From NCBI GenBank assembly GCA_008828725.1, contig MEHQ01003705.1:596787-660786 (forward strand): a stretch of 64,000 nt of DNA, in the 5' to 3' direction. This document shows positions 44,530 through 55,199 of the stretch, in pieces; the stretch's first letter is position 1, and each line of letters begins with the position of its first letter. The translations under genes were made by a program, and so were the position numbers. The notes beneath the pieces were generated by a model that did not search any database, was not told the origin of the DNA, and worked only from the letters and a program-made list of their open reading frames with translations. The stretch is from Saccharina japonica. Its lineage: Eukaryota > Sar > Phaeophyceae > Laminariales > Laminariaceae.

Positions 44530-46106
44530 TACAAGAACGGTGGGAATGAGGAGCGTGACAGACGCCTTCAAGTGGTCAAACTCCTAACTGCATTAAGCTA
44601 CTGCGTTGGCGGCTCTTCTCTTTTTGCTGTGTTCCTGCAATTAATTGTCATTGATGGGATCGTTTTTTATTCTAAGCGATTTGGGTCAGCACATAAACCT
44701 TTTTTTACTGACCGGCAGGTAATTGATGGGTGTGCGTGGTGGGTGAGAGATTTACTGGGTTGGTCGGTTGGTCCCTCGGCTGGTAGTCCCACAATCACCA
44801 ACACCACCCACCAACATTTACTGTTAATTAAGCGATGCGTGTCAGCGCAAAAACCTTGTACGAGTACAGAGAAAAATGTACCAGTAAACAAATACATCTG
44901 AATCATTTCATAATTCGTTTTTGTTGTATGATCTTTTTGCTCGTATTTTGTAAAATCTGTATCAGGTATCAGGTCGGTTGGTCCCTGGGCTGGTAGTCCT
45001 ACAATCACCAACACCACCCACCAACATTTATTGTTAAGCGATGCGTGTCAGCGCAAAAACCTTGTACAGAGAAAAATGCAAACTAAGAAATCTGAATCAT
45101 TTCAGAATTCGTTTTTATTTGTATTGTCTTTTTGCTCGTATTTCGTAAAATCTGTATCATTTCAGAAATCGTGTTTTATTGTCTTTTTGTTTTCTGCATC
45201 TCTCAGCAGCAGCAGCAGATAAGAAATGGGATGAAAAAAAAAAACAAAATGCTGCTGCTGCTGAACGAGTGCGTACCAGGAACCACCACCAAACCACGGG
45301 ACGAAGCCACCACCAACCACCACCAGCCACTACGAGCAACAACAACTTCTGGTGCTCCTGCGGCTCGTGGGGCAGGGGTGGTGGCGGTGGTGGTGATGGT
45401 CGTCGTTGTGGTGTTTGCTGGTGATGGTGGTGTGTGTGCTGTGTGCGATGATGGTCTTCCTCTTCTCGTCCGATCATCACCGTTGTTGCTCTACTGCCGA
45501 GAAATGTGGTCTTCAGTTTCAACCCTTGACAGCCTTGACATGCCGTGACTGTCACCAAACAACTAGTTTTTAGTGTGGAACACGCCACCCTACACCCTTG
45601 ACAGCGCATGTTTTGCCTTGCTTGACATGTCTCCTCATCGTTGCTATATACTACTGCTAGTTTGCTCTACTGCCGAGAAATCCCAGTGACACAATTTGGT
45701 ACTGGCAACAGTTTAGGGCAGTCACTACCGCCTAGCTCTCCGATCTCGGCACGGCTTTCGACACGAATAGCACAGGACGGTCGGCACAAATAGCGGGCCT
45801 CTATCAGTCCCGAGCGTGTCTGAATCGGTTCAGTGTACGCGTCGCGCGCCAAAAAAAAGCAAAGCGAACGAAGGGCAGACGAGCAGACAGACGAGCAGAC
45901 AGACGAGCAGACAGACAAACCTCAATATTAAGGATTCTTTAAATAAAGCCACGCTGCGGCAGCTTTCAGAACTGTTTTTTGTCCGTTTGTGTCCGTTCGC
46001 GACCAGGGGGGTACACCCCCACGGGCACATACCCAACCATTATGAAGAGCATCTATTGATGCTTCGAAGGGCTTCGCCCTTCTCAGCATCAAATATCTCC
46101 TCATTA
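44530..46106. repeat. 1.59-kb tandem duplication, unit 2
   Basis: Matches unit 1 at an offset of 1593, then 1592 after an A-run change near 45234. An 18-bp AAAGCAAAGCG-type block is missing near 45857. Only a handful of other differences are visible (for example GGGCTGCGCCC to GGGCTTCGCCC in the terminal hairpin, and one extra A beside it). Very recent origin. Confidence 0.95.
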
Positions 46107-46679
46107 TAAATAAAAGCGAGAGAGAAAAGGACAGAGGGCGACGATACTAAATGGGATGGAAATAAAAATAATAAAATATTTCTTCGTACGTAGTAAAATA
46201 AAATAACATTCCATGCGCAGCAACAACAGCGAGCGGTATACATATGATATATGATACAATACGGGGTTATCATATACCTGGTATATATACAGCAGTACAG
46301 GCCCGCTCATAAGAAAGGAACCCACGAGAAAGTCAGCCTGAAACGTGAAACATATACTTTATATGAAAGGTCTCAGCCTAGATAGTGCACACTATTTGAG
46401 GAGGCGGCCCCTTCCTGTGGCTAGCCTGGATCGAGGCCACCGTTCATTGTGCATTACTAAGGAAAACAGATTCTCGGGGACCAAATTAAGAAAGCGCAAC
46501 ACACATAAGAAAGTGTGATTTCGCGCGCGCCCCGAATAAGAAAGTCAACTTGACCCTGATTTCAGGTTTCCTGTTAGAGGGCCGATGCTATTATACGTAT
46601 ACGTCGAGAAACAATGGGGACTTCTAAAATGCAATTAATTGGTACCACTGGGTATACTATATATCTACTGTCATACGAA

Positions 46680-47030
46680 CCGTTGAAAAATGTGAGGGTA
46701 TACCACTGAGCTATAGGGGTAAAAGATCGATCGATTACCCAGCCCAGGGTAATCCTTATAACACTCTCCCCCCCTCTGAACGGCGGGATATTTGGGACGT
46801 CGGTACCGTATACGGCCGTACGTTGACCTACCCGCTTCGTTTCAATACCTGGGGAACCAGGGAGACGTGTTATTTGGGGACGCACGCGCAAGCGTTTCTG
46901 AAAAAAGAAACGTTCGAAGTGAGATTCGAACCCGTGTCCTCGACGACGTCAAATGTGAGGGTATTACCTGCTGAGCTATAGGGGTAAAAGATCGATCGAT
47001 TACCCAGCCCAGGGTAATCCTTATAACAAA
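46680..47030. repeat. Paired tRNA-like blocks, direct repeat
   Basis: Two copies of TGTGAGGGTAT...CTGAGCTATAGGGGTAAAAG followed by GATCGATCGATTACCCAGCC and AGGGTAATCCTTATAAC (46690-46762 and 46953-47028). On the minus strand TAGCTCAGCAGGTAA and, for the second copy, GGGTTCGAATC resemble pol III A and B boxes. The cloverleaf stems do not pair, so this is not called as a tRNA gene. Confidence 0.65.
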
Positions 47031-47329
47031 AACTAATTATGTACCGTACGGGCCCGCTCATAAGAAACCAGAATTCGGGCTTAAGCTGACTTAATTATTT
47101 TAGGAAGGGGTGTATGCCGCACTAACTTCAGTATAATAGCTACCGGCTTTCTTATTCAACCCGTAATGTTTAGGCTGAGTTCCTTGTTGGGCACTTTCTT
47201 CTGAGGGGCCCGGTAGTAGTGTAAACGAAGGTTCCTTATATTTTGGGACAGAGTGGGTAACTATATGGTACTTTTGTATTTGTCCGCTATTTATTTTTAT
47301 ACCGCCCCCGCCCTGGCGTGCTTCGGGGT

Positions 47330-47592
47330 ACCACCACAGCTTTTTTCTTTTTTCTCTTTTTTTCTCTTGCATGCACCTGGATTGCTAGCAGGGTAGGTCT
47401 TGCCTGTCGTATATGGCGTTGCATTGTCTGCTCTGCTTACTGCACTGAGTGTAGTATCTCTGTGTCGTAGTTTTGTGACCACAGAACTGGTACCTTTTTA
47501 GGATGAAGAATCGGCACGGACACTGGGTGTGCTGGATGTCGACGGGTAGAAAGGAAGGTTTAATGTGAAGAACACACACACACACACACACA
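47330..47592 (+). mobile_element. (CA)n-tailed retroelement, 5' truncated
   Basis: Begins in the TTTTTCTCTTGCATGCACCT region and ends GAAGAACACACACACACACA. The 3' part is nearly identical to 51235-51479 and 54322-54537. Confidence 0.8.
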
Positions 47593-47636
47593 GCAGTAGC
47601 AGTAGTACCCGTGTAACACTATAGTATTGATAGAAG

Positions 47637-48092
47637 CGTACTACGATAGAGGCATCATTTTTTGGGTAATAAAGTTTGTTCTGAATGATAGGACACCTTC
47701 ACCCAAATTCGTCGGCCTTTCAATGTTGTGTTGGCATACAGGTACAGGACGCCTAAAGTGAAACAGGAAATCTGGCCCAGGCTGTGGATTTCTTATTCGA
47801 GAGAGGGTGCTTTCTAGGCTCATTTCAAGATAATAACGACTCCTGGACTTCTTATTTTCCTGTAAATCTCAGCCTGGCCTTCTTAATAGCCTGCTGTTGC
47901 GTATTAGGTGTCCTTTTATAAGCAGGCCGTGGGATTGGTCATCATCGGGTACGTACGTATATCATGTTTGTACGTAGCGCTTTCAATCTTTTCAAAAATC
48001 AGTTTTGGGGCTAGGTGCAGAGCTCCTCCAGTGACCGTCCTCAGAAAAAAAACATGGTGAACATTTTTTCTCTTATTCTGTAGCGTGGGTCA
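47637..48092. mobile_element. Diverged MITE-1 interrupted by MITE-5
   Basis: The left part (GCGTACTACGATAGAGGCAT ... AAATTCGTCGGCCTTTCA) and right part (from about 47980: CAGAGCTCCTCCAGTGACC ... CTGTAGCGTGGGTC) are MITE-1. About 47745-47915 between them is MITE-5 (ACAGGACGCCTAAAGTGAAA ... TATTAGGTGTCCT). Confidence 0.6.
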
Positions 48093-48189
48093 CTATTAAT
48101 ATGATAATAATATATAGATATAGTACCTCGTTTTAGGATTAAGAATGAGCAAGGACACTGATTGGGTGCATACCAGGGCATTCATTAGT

Positions 48190-48705
48190 GGTTCGGCTTC
48201 TGTTGCGCGCTGCGCAACACGGCTACGGCGCGTGTTGCGCGCCGCAGGCGCGCAAGCCCCCCGGAGGGCCCCCGGGAGGGCCACCCGGGAGGGCCCCCCG
48301 GGAGGGCCCCCGGATGGCCCCCGGAGGCGAAAACAATGCGATCTATGCGCGAGTATACGCCTGAAAAATACGGCGAATAAAAAAAAGTGAACCTACGGCG
48401 AACAGCAAAAAAAGGCGCCTAATTTTTGCCTCCGACTACCTATGGCGAATAGAGCAAGGGGGCTGCACGATGTTCAATGACGACTAATTATCAAGAAAAA
48501 AAAAGACCCCCAAAAAACATTCTAGCCTCCGGCGAGAAATAAACGCGCAACGAAATTTATCGCCTTCGGCGAAAACAAATTGCGCGAGCCCATAAACGCG
48601 TGTTGCGCTGCGCGCAACCAGAGCCTCGCGGGGCGACTGCTGTTGCGCAAAACGGGGATTTTCACCAAACGTTGAGCCAGCGCAACAGCGCAACACCTAA
48701 TTAAT
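48190..48705. repeat. GC-rich island bounded by TTGCGC inverted words
   Basis: Opens with TGTTGCGCGCTGCGCAACAC and closes with CAGCGCAACAGCGCAACACC. The first 140 bp are about 75-80% GC, with repeated CCCGGGAGGGCCC. The rest alternates A-rich stretches with GGCGAA/CTTCGGCGA words. No gene is recognised. The composition differs sharply from both flanks. Confidence 0.7.
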
Positions 48706-48744
48706 GCCCCGGTGTCTACTCGTATTATTAATACTACAACACAC

Positions 48745-48830
48745 CTTGCGACCCCGGATCTGAATTGCCACTGAAGGAGGGAGAGAGGAGTGGAAGGCTA
48801 AGATAATTATGGGATAATGCCTTGACACCT
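48745..48830 (+). mobile_element. SINE-D 3' fragment
   Basis: GCGACCCCGGATCTGAATTG ... GGAGGGAGAGAGGAGTGGAA ... AAGATAATTATGGGAT, the conserved 3' portion of SINE-D. Confidence 0.6.
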
Positions 48831-48839
48831 CACAGGATT

Positions 48840-50170
48840 TTTTGTTCGTTAGGAGGGCGGGGGGGGGGGGTACCAAAAACCGAGTGAAAAAAATGAATAT
48901 AAGGATATTTTTTTCCCCCCATTTTCTTATTTCACCATGTGATCACAACGGATGCAACGGTTTTCTATTCCGACCTCTGGGGGTGTGGTGTCTCGTTTTC
49001 TCTTTTTTTTTTCTGGACGCCCCTGGATAATGTATAATGTAAAATAAAATAAAATGTCTATGATAAACGGCCTGCCTGAAAACTCGTGCCCTGTGGCAAA
49101 ACCAAGTGGTGTCAACCTTTTTTGAAGGGTCGCGAGATTATTTTTGCTGGATGATTCACTGGGGTTGGGGGGAGGGAGAGAACGCGATGACAAACGTCCG
49201 GTCAATCAATGCCACATTCAGATGGTACAGAACGCGCAAGCTCGCGGGAAAGCTCGCTCTGCATCACTCAGTTCGAAACTACACCCCACCTTCTGCGCCC
49301 TGCTTCGTTCTCCACACCTACGTGCCTGCACCTTGGTGCGAATCACCAACAACGAAGGTGGGACAGCTAGAGTAATTGTGTAGGATGTCGGCCCTTACTG
49401 AATGCATGCGTTGTTTGAGAAATATAAACGACCTGCGAGGTCGATATCCTGATGCGTACCCGCAGTGTGAAGCTGCTGTACTGCTACGAGTATATAGCTG
49501 GTATATACTCATGTACATCGAATCGACAAACTTAGAGTTCGGCAATGCAAGCGTCATCTCCTTCGTTAAGGCGGGGCGACGCCCAACCAAATTTATATAG
49601 CGACAATAATAGATAACTCAAGGGAATACATGCCCAAAACGTGTTGAGATCGGGGTCATTAAAATCGGCTGATATCGGCCGATGGCGCCGTTTTACTACT
49701 TACCCTGACTTACCCGTTAATTCCATGAACACTTCGTGGAATGTTGGAGTCTATATATATGTTGTGTTGTGGTCCATCTGTTGTCGAATTCACGGTGCAA
49801 AAAAAAGCGTCTTCATTAGCTGCTGCAAGGAACGTACTCATAAAGTTCGTACATACGAATAAAATACGTACAGCACAGGACACGTAATACGAGACGGGAA
49901 ATGTGGTCCTGTCTGAGTTTCTTATTTGAGCGGGTGCCTTCTACATTAATTTCAAGATAAAGGACTCCCGAATTTCCTTTCCTGTACTCCAAATATCATC
50001 CCGGTTTTCTTATATAGTACCCTGTGTTTCATCATGTGGCCTGTACTGCTGTACAACTGTACCCGCTACATACCGCAGTACGAGGATCGACGCAAAATGG
50101 GAGGAGGGTGGGGGCTTATCCCCTCAGGCTGTTAGATGGACAGGGTTGCCCTCTTGACACCTTGACACAT
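48840..50170. other. Unassigned; one MITE-5-like copy
   Basis: 49905-50060 (CCTGTCTGAGTTTCTTATTT ... TGTGGCCTGTACTGCTGTA) is a diverged MITE-5. Elsewhere open frames (for example 49106-49375) show no motif. Confidence 0.45.
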
Positions 50171-50174
50171 ACAT

Positions 50175-51230
50175 GGTGAAGTAGAGGTGCACCACTTGTT
50201 CACGAGTAGGGTTGTCGATTGAGAAGCTCTACGATACGTCCCTCAAAAATGAATTTCAAGAAGTATTTTATATAAACTACAGGACACAGGACACCGAATG
50301 AGAAACAAAATAACAAGATATAGCCCGGCAGATATTTAGAGGAAAATAAGAAATTCCAGAGTCGTTATCTTGAAAATAGTGTAGAATGCACCTATAGGGA
50401 GGTTAGGCACGGATTTACAAATGCGGTATGGGGCAAGCTCGACTACCGTGCAGGTTGAGACGAGACGCAACTCAGTTATTACTCACAGTTTTTATGTTCG
50501 ATGTCTTATTTTATTATCACGCTGTCCTGTGCCGAAAGACTTCTGAGCACAAAGGGGCGGCAAACTTGCCGATGCGTGTTTCATCATAAACACGCTACCT
50601 CAACAATAGAGGGGAGACGGGAATACCATGAATACCATGACACACCCTCTCTCGGATAAGAAATCCAGCCTGGGACGTAATTCCTGTTTCTTGTTAGGCG
50701 TCCTGTACTGTTGTAACCGAAACTCGATTATAAATCAAATATAGCCCAGGGCCCAGGCATACCCAAAATCATATTTTGAAACACGTTAGAGAGTGTGGGC
50801 CCGCATGTAAGAAATGTTCTGTTAAGAAACAGAGGCTGAAATTCTGAGAAAAAATGAGTAATTGCGTGTAAGAAAGACAGCTCAAACCGGGCAACGAAAT
50901 AAGAAAATGCTATATAAGAAACAGCAGTGATTGTCGTTCCGTCCAATTGAAGAAATGAGGTCGCTCCGGAGCATGGCACGGAATAAGAACCGCCAAACGT
51001 TTAAACCTTCCAGCTGTGCTACCAGTACCAGTATTGTACAGAAAAGTAAACCGAGTAATAAAGTCTCATCACAGCTGACATTATTTGTTTTTCTTCATTT
51101 TTATTTTTTCCCCCGACATTTGTTTTTTTTACAGTTTCATCATCAGATTTCCGCAACGCGGAGCTTGCAGCTTAGTCGTGTGCGAGTTGATCCGCGTAGT
51201 GTTAGTCTACACTTGGTAATTTTTTCTTTT
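50175..51230. other. Element fragments only
   Basis: 50178-50250 resembles a MITE-1 terminus (GTAGAGGTGCACCACTTGTT). 50280-50400 and 50640-50715 are inverted MITE-5-like arms (ACAGGACACCGAATGAGAAA; TTGTTAGGCGTCCTGTACTG). No gene is seen. Confidence 0.45.
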
Positions 51231-51234
51231 CGCT

Positions 51235-51479
51235 TTTTTCTTTTTTCTCTTTTTTTCTCTTGCATGCACCTGGATTGCTAGCAGGGTAGGTCTTGCCTGT
51301 CGTATATGGCGTTGCATTGTCTGCTCTGCTTACTGCACTGAGTGTAGTATCTCTGTGTCGTAGTTTTGTGACCACAGAACTGGTACCTTTTTAGGATGAA
51401 GAATCGGCACGGACACTGGGTGTGCTGGATGTCGACGGGTAGAAAGGAAGGTTTAATGTGAAGAACACACACACACACA
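51235..51479 (+). mobile_element. (CA)n-tailed retroelement, 5' truncated
   Basis: Same 3' block as 47330-47592, ending GAAGAACACACACACACA; the 5' breakpoint lies in the T-rich TTTTCTCTTGCATGC region. Confidence 0.8.
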
Positions 51480-51648
51480 TATAGAGTGTATGGCAGGCTC
51501 GATTGAGTTACAGGTTACAGCAGGACAGGAGAGGCCAAGAGAGTACCCTCATATCCAAGGTATTACAGTGTCGTACTGCTTTAGTACCGCACTTGTCGGT
51601 TGTGGTTGACCTGTACAATGGCAACGTCGTATGTGGTTATCGCGGCAT

Positions 51649-51830
51649 ACAGTACAGGACACCTAGTAAGAAACAGGAAATCTGGTCCAGGTTGGATTTC
51701 TTATTTGAGAGAGGGTGCTTTCTACACTAACGTCAAGATAATAACTCCCAAATTTCCATTTTTCATTTTTCATCTAAATCTGAGCCTGGCTTTCTTAGTA
51801 ACCTGTTTCTTATTATGTGTCCTGTACTGT
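51649..51830. mobile_element. MITE-5 copy (about 182 bp)
   Basis: Ends ACAGTACAGGACACCTAGTA and (reverse complement) ACAGTACAGGACACATAATA; inner inverted GAAACAGG/CCTGTTTC. AT lies on both sides. Confidence 0.75.
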
Positions 51831-52169
51831 ATATAAATTAAAAAAAAAAAAACACTCGAAAAAAATAATAATAAGTCGAGAATAATACGAATCATCATAT
51901 AGGAAGTGCCGTAAATGTTGTTGGTGAGGGCACACGAAATAAGACTTTGAGCCTGGAAGCCAAATTGACGTTTCTTAACAGCGTGCCCCCACTAATACTA
52001 CTGTATGGCATTCCGACTCTTTACCATTCAGACGAGATTCGAACGAAAACGTGCTCTACCACTTACGCGTACCGCAGTCACGGGCCTCTCGTATAAATGT
52101 TGTCCTCGCAACGTGGTATAATGTATCAAGGCCTATTTCCGGATAGCAGCACCTTTCTAGGCTTTGGCT

Positions 52170-52315
52170 GTACTCCTCCTTGTGCCTTTGGTCCAAGCAA
52201 GTACCGTAGCGGGGAGGAGAGAGAGGAGCCTACTTAGTGACCCCGGATCTGAGTTACGACAGAGGGAGAGAGATAAGAAGGGCGAAGATAATAAATGGAA
52301 TGGACAAAAACAAAT
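52170..52315 (+). mobile_element. SINE-D 3' fragment
   Basis: GTAGCGGGGAGGAGAGAGAG, GTGACCCCGGATCTGAGTTA and GCGAAGATAATAAATGGAAT, then an AAACAAATCAAAA tail. Confidence 0.7.
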
Positions 52316-52535
52316 CAAAAATGTACCCCGTCGAACGGTTTGTTTTGTGTACATTTACTCCCGGTACCCCTTTCTTGGAATCAGATTTTCCATTCTCGGT
52401 TTTTTATTTTTATATCGCCACGGTGCCTGATGTCGACTCCAGTCTCCGAGCTACACAGGCGACATGTATACGTACCTGGTATAAACGTACGTAGGTATAC
52501 ACGTACGTACGCATGTTTTTCTTTCTACGTCGTAT

Positions 52536-52840
52536 ATCCCATTTATTGTCTTCGCCCTTCTTTTCTCTCTCCCTCGTAACTCGGATCAGGGGTACCTGAG
52601 TATGATGGGCTATTTCCCCCCTTCTTCACCACGGTATATACGTGCCTTGCATTTTTATCGGGAGAAGATTTCAGCACGTTCTCCCCTCTTCGACGTGCGT
52701 TGGATTACGCCTACCCACGCCACGAAGGCGCTCTCAGCAATTGCTTCATGCTTTTTATTTTCAAATGAAGTCAAACTCTCACCATGGTAGGATTTGAACT
52801 CGAGTACCAGTGCTATTCATATCACTGCTGTGATGAGGAA
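52536..52840 (-). mobile_element. SINE-D, tRNA-like head
   Basis: On the minus strand: GGTACTCGAGTTCAAATCCT (B-box-like), CGTGGGTAGGCGTAATCCAA, GGGGAGAACGTGCTGAAATC, and the TAACTCGGATC region with TTATTGTCTTCGCCC-type 3' end. It lies opposite to the fragment at 52170-52315. Confidence 0.7.
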
Positions 52841-52885
52841 GAAGTACTACCTGGCTTGGTGGATGGTGAACTGGGTGTTTTTTTT

Positions 52886-53513
52886 GGGCAGCGGCCAAAA
52901 AGAGGTACACCTGGTCCGTTCGGGGCCAAAAACAGGTACATACTAAAATCAAGCTTAAAACGCACCCCACGAACCTGCCGTTCCTTGCAACGCAAAGTAG
53001 AGTTTTTTCATGTTCTTCGTGCTCGCCCGGTGGCTACGTATACGAGTAGCTGCTATTAATAGTACGAGGAACGAACGCCTGCTGCTGTATTCTCCCTTCT
53101 CAGCTTGCGACACCCCTGGTATTCCAAGTCAACCACAATAATCCCGAAGGGGAGCCTTCTATCTCGTATTATTTCGGCGGAGGTGTGCAGGCAGATATAT
53201 CTGTGTGTCGCTCGAGTGGCGTGTAGTGCGAGGTGCGAAGGGAGGAGGGGGTCTCCGCGTACGTCGGCATTTGTATAGGGGGCATAGGGTGGAACTATGA
53301 AGGGCCTCTGGTGCTTAAAAACGATAAAAAAAAGGTGAAAGTCAAGCAGAGTAGACAAAATCAGGTATACCTGGCATTTAAAGAGGCAAAAACCGGTACA
53401 ACGAGTTTTGGACCAATGGCAGGGCACGTGGAGTGCGTTTTTTACTTGATTTTAAGTATGTACCTGTTTTTGGCCGCAAACGGACAAGGTATACCTTGTT
53501 TTGGCCGCTGCCC
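52886..53513. mobile_element. 628-bp terminal-inverted-repeat element in poly(T)
   Basis: The left end GGGCAGCGGCCAAAAAGAGG and the right end (reverse complement) GGGCAGCGGCCAAAACAAGG belong to inverted repeats of about 75 bp that continue to ATCAAG. A T run of at least eight lies on both sides, so it probably inserted in poly(T) with a T-only duplication. No transposase is seen. A long F-rich frame across the right end is a by-product of T-rich DNA. Confidence 0.8.
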
Positions 53514-53917
53514 TTTTTTTTTCCTTGGTTATTTCTGGTGGTCTTTCTTTCCTTTTGTTTGTTTGTTTTTATTTTGTTTTTTATTTTTATTTTTATTTTT
53601 GCTTGGTGTACTGCCTGTTGTTGTAGCTTCTCAAGGGGGGCACGACAGCGATGCTACAGCCCCTCGCATCATTCATTTATTTTGTTTTACTTATTTTTTT
53701 TGCCGTGATCGCTTTTGCCTTTGTCTCTCCGCCCCTCCGTATTTTCCTCGGACATTCTTTGGTTGCTTAGCTACGTACGTATTATTTTGTTTTTGTTATT
53801 TTGTTATTTCCTCTTTTCGTTCCTGGACTCTCGTGTGTGGCACGGGAACGAAACGGAACTACTACTGTAAGTAGTAAGTGCCACGTACCAGGTATCCGTT
53901 GTATGGGTGGCGCCCAA

Positions 53918-54537
53918 GGGAATGGAGACGGAGTGTGGGGGGGTTGGCTCGTTGGGAAACCGCGGCGGGCGAAAGCAGGAAAGAGACGGCAAACAGAGTA
54001 GGTACCAGACCGACTAGCTGGTAGAACCTGCCTTTACTACGGGCACAAACCTGCCTCGGCTGGCTGGAAGGTGCTTTTTGCTCCGGCTGCCTGTCCTTTC
54101 CTGTCGTTCTTAGTCTTGCTCTGTTGGCGCTGTTTTTTTCGGTCCAGCTCATTTCGTTTCAGTTCATTTATTTTTTATTGGATGTCGCATCTCCTCTGGG
54201 AGAAGCACGACACTTTCTTTTATTTTGTCATATTTTTGTTTGGTTGCTTGATTGTTGGTTTGCTTCAGTATGTTTACTTTTTATTTATTTTTCCTTTTCG
54301 CTTTTTTTTTTTCTTTTTTCTCTTGCACGCACCTGGATTGCTAGCAGGGTAGGTCTTGCCTGTCGTATATGGCATTGCATTGCCTGCTCTGCTTACTGCA
54401 CTGAGCGTAGTATCTCTGCGTCGTAGTTTTGTGACCACATAACTGGTACATTTTTAGGATGAAGAATCGGCAGGGACACTGGGTGTGCTGGATGTCGACG
54501 GGTAGAAAGGAAAGTTTAATGTGAAGAACACACACAC
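53918..54537 (+). mobile_element. (CA)n-tailed retroelement, long copy
   Basis: GGGAATGGAGACGGAGTGTG at the 5' side through AGACCGACTAGCTGGTAGAA, GGATGTCGCATCTCCTCTGG and GGTTTAATGTGAAGAACACA to a short CA run. Collinear with 32727-33325 at roughly 85-90% by eye. Confidence 0.8.
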
Positions 54538-54854
54538 AGTAGTAGCCTTTGAAACTGACCACTATTAGTCGCCCACCGCGCCGAACTATTGCGAATAGCA
54601 AACCTGTACGCTTGTCATTTATATGTAGTAAGTGTAGTTCATACAAACAGATCGAAGCTTACCGCCACGAGATATCTACGCAGTTAGTTGTTGGGCGATA
54701 CCCCGCGCAATCGACACACATAAATTGTTACGTTAGCCCGTGCCGGCCCGTTCGTTACTGTTTATATCTTAATAATTTATTTTCCGCCAGAACCGCTCAC
54801 GTTAAGGGGCCCCGTCGATAAACACTTCAAACCACTTTTTTGTTTTTGTTTTTC

Positions 54855-55180
54855 CTATCCCATTCATTATCTTCGCAATTCCGTCTTTCTCCCTCCCTAT
54901 TAATAGTCGAAACTCAGATCCGGGGTCACAAAGTAGGCTCCTCTCCCTCCTCCCCCACTACGATTCTTGCTTTGCATTTTTATCGCGAGAATATTTGAGC
55001 ACTTTCTTCCCTCATCAACTCTCGTCGAATTTTGCTTACCCACGCTATAGTATGCGCTCTCGACAGTCGGTGTCATTTGAGAATAAAAACCTCCATGGTG
55101 GGGAGAATCGAACCCTCGACATCCGGCCCAACAGGCTTCGTGGTTGCCGGTTAGACTACCGGGGCGACCGGCTGTATTAT
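54855..55180 (-). mobile_element. SINE-D, most complete copy with tRNA-like head
   Basis: On the minus strand: GGTAGTCTAACCGGCAACCA, then GGGTTCGATTCTCCCCACCA (B box). The body follows (GCGTGGGTAAGCAAAATTCG, GATGAGGGAAGAAAGTGCTC, GTGACCCCGGATCTGAGTTT) with GCGAAGATAATGAATGGGAT and an AAAACAAAAACAAAAAA tail. The acceptor stem does not pair, so it is a SINE head and not a tRNA gene. Confidence 0.75.
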
Positions 55181-55199
55181 ATAGTATACAAGGTCCCCC

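Noticed and set aside
44224..44901. 225-codon open frame
   Set aside because: It exists only because it spans the junction of the two 1.59-kb units; the matching frame in unit 2 is cut short by one extra base. No motif is present.
42937..46106. Two LTRs of a retrotransposon
   Set aside because: The units abut directly with no internal region, do not begin TG and end CA, and no primer site follows.
46912..46980. A tRNA gene on the minus strand
   Set aside because: A- and B-box words are present, but the D, anticodon and T stems have several mismatches and the block is duplicated nearby.
53233..53874. 213-codon open frame
   Set aside because: It crosses the right inverted repeat of the 628-bp element and consists mostly of phenylalanine/leucine from T-rich DNA.
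55092..55176. A tRNA gene on the minus strand
   Set aside because: The B box is good, but the acceptor stem does not pair and the sequence continues into a SINE body with copies elsewhere.
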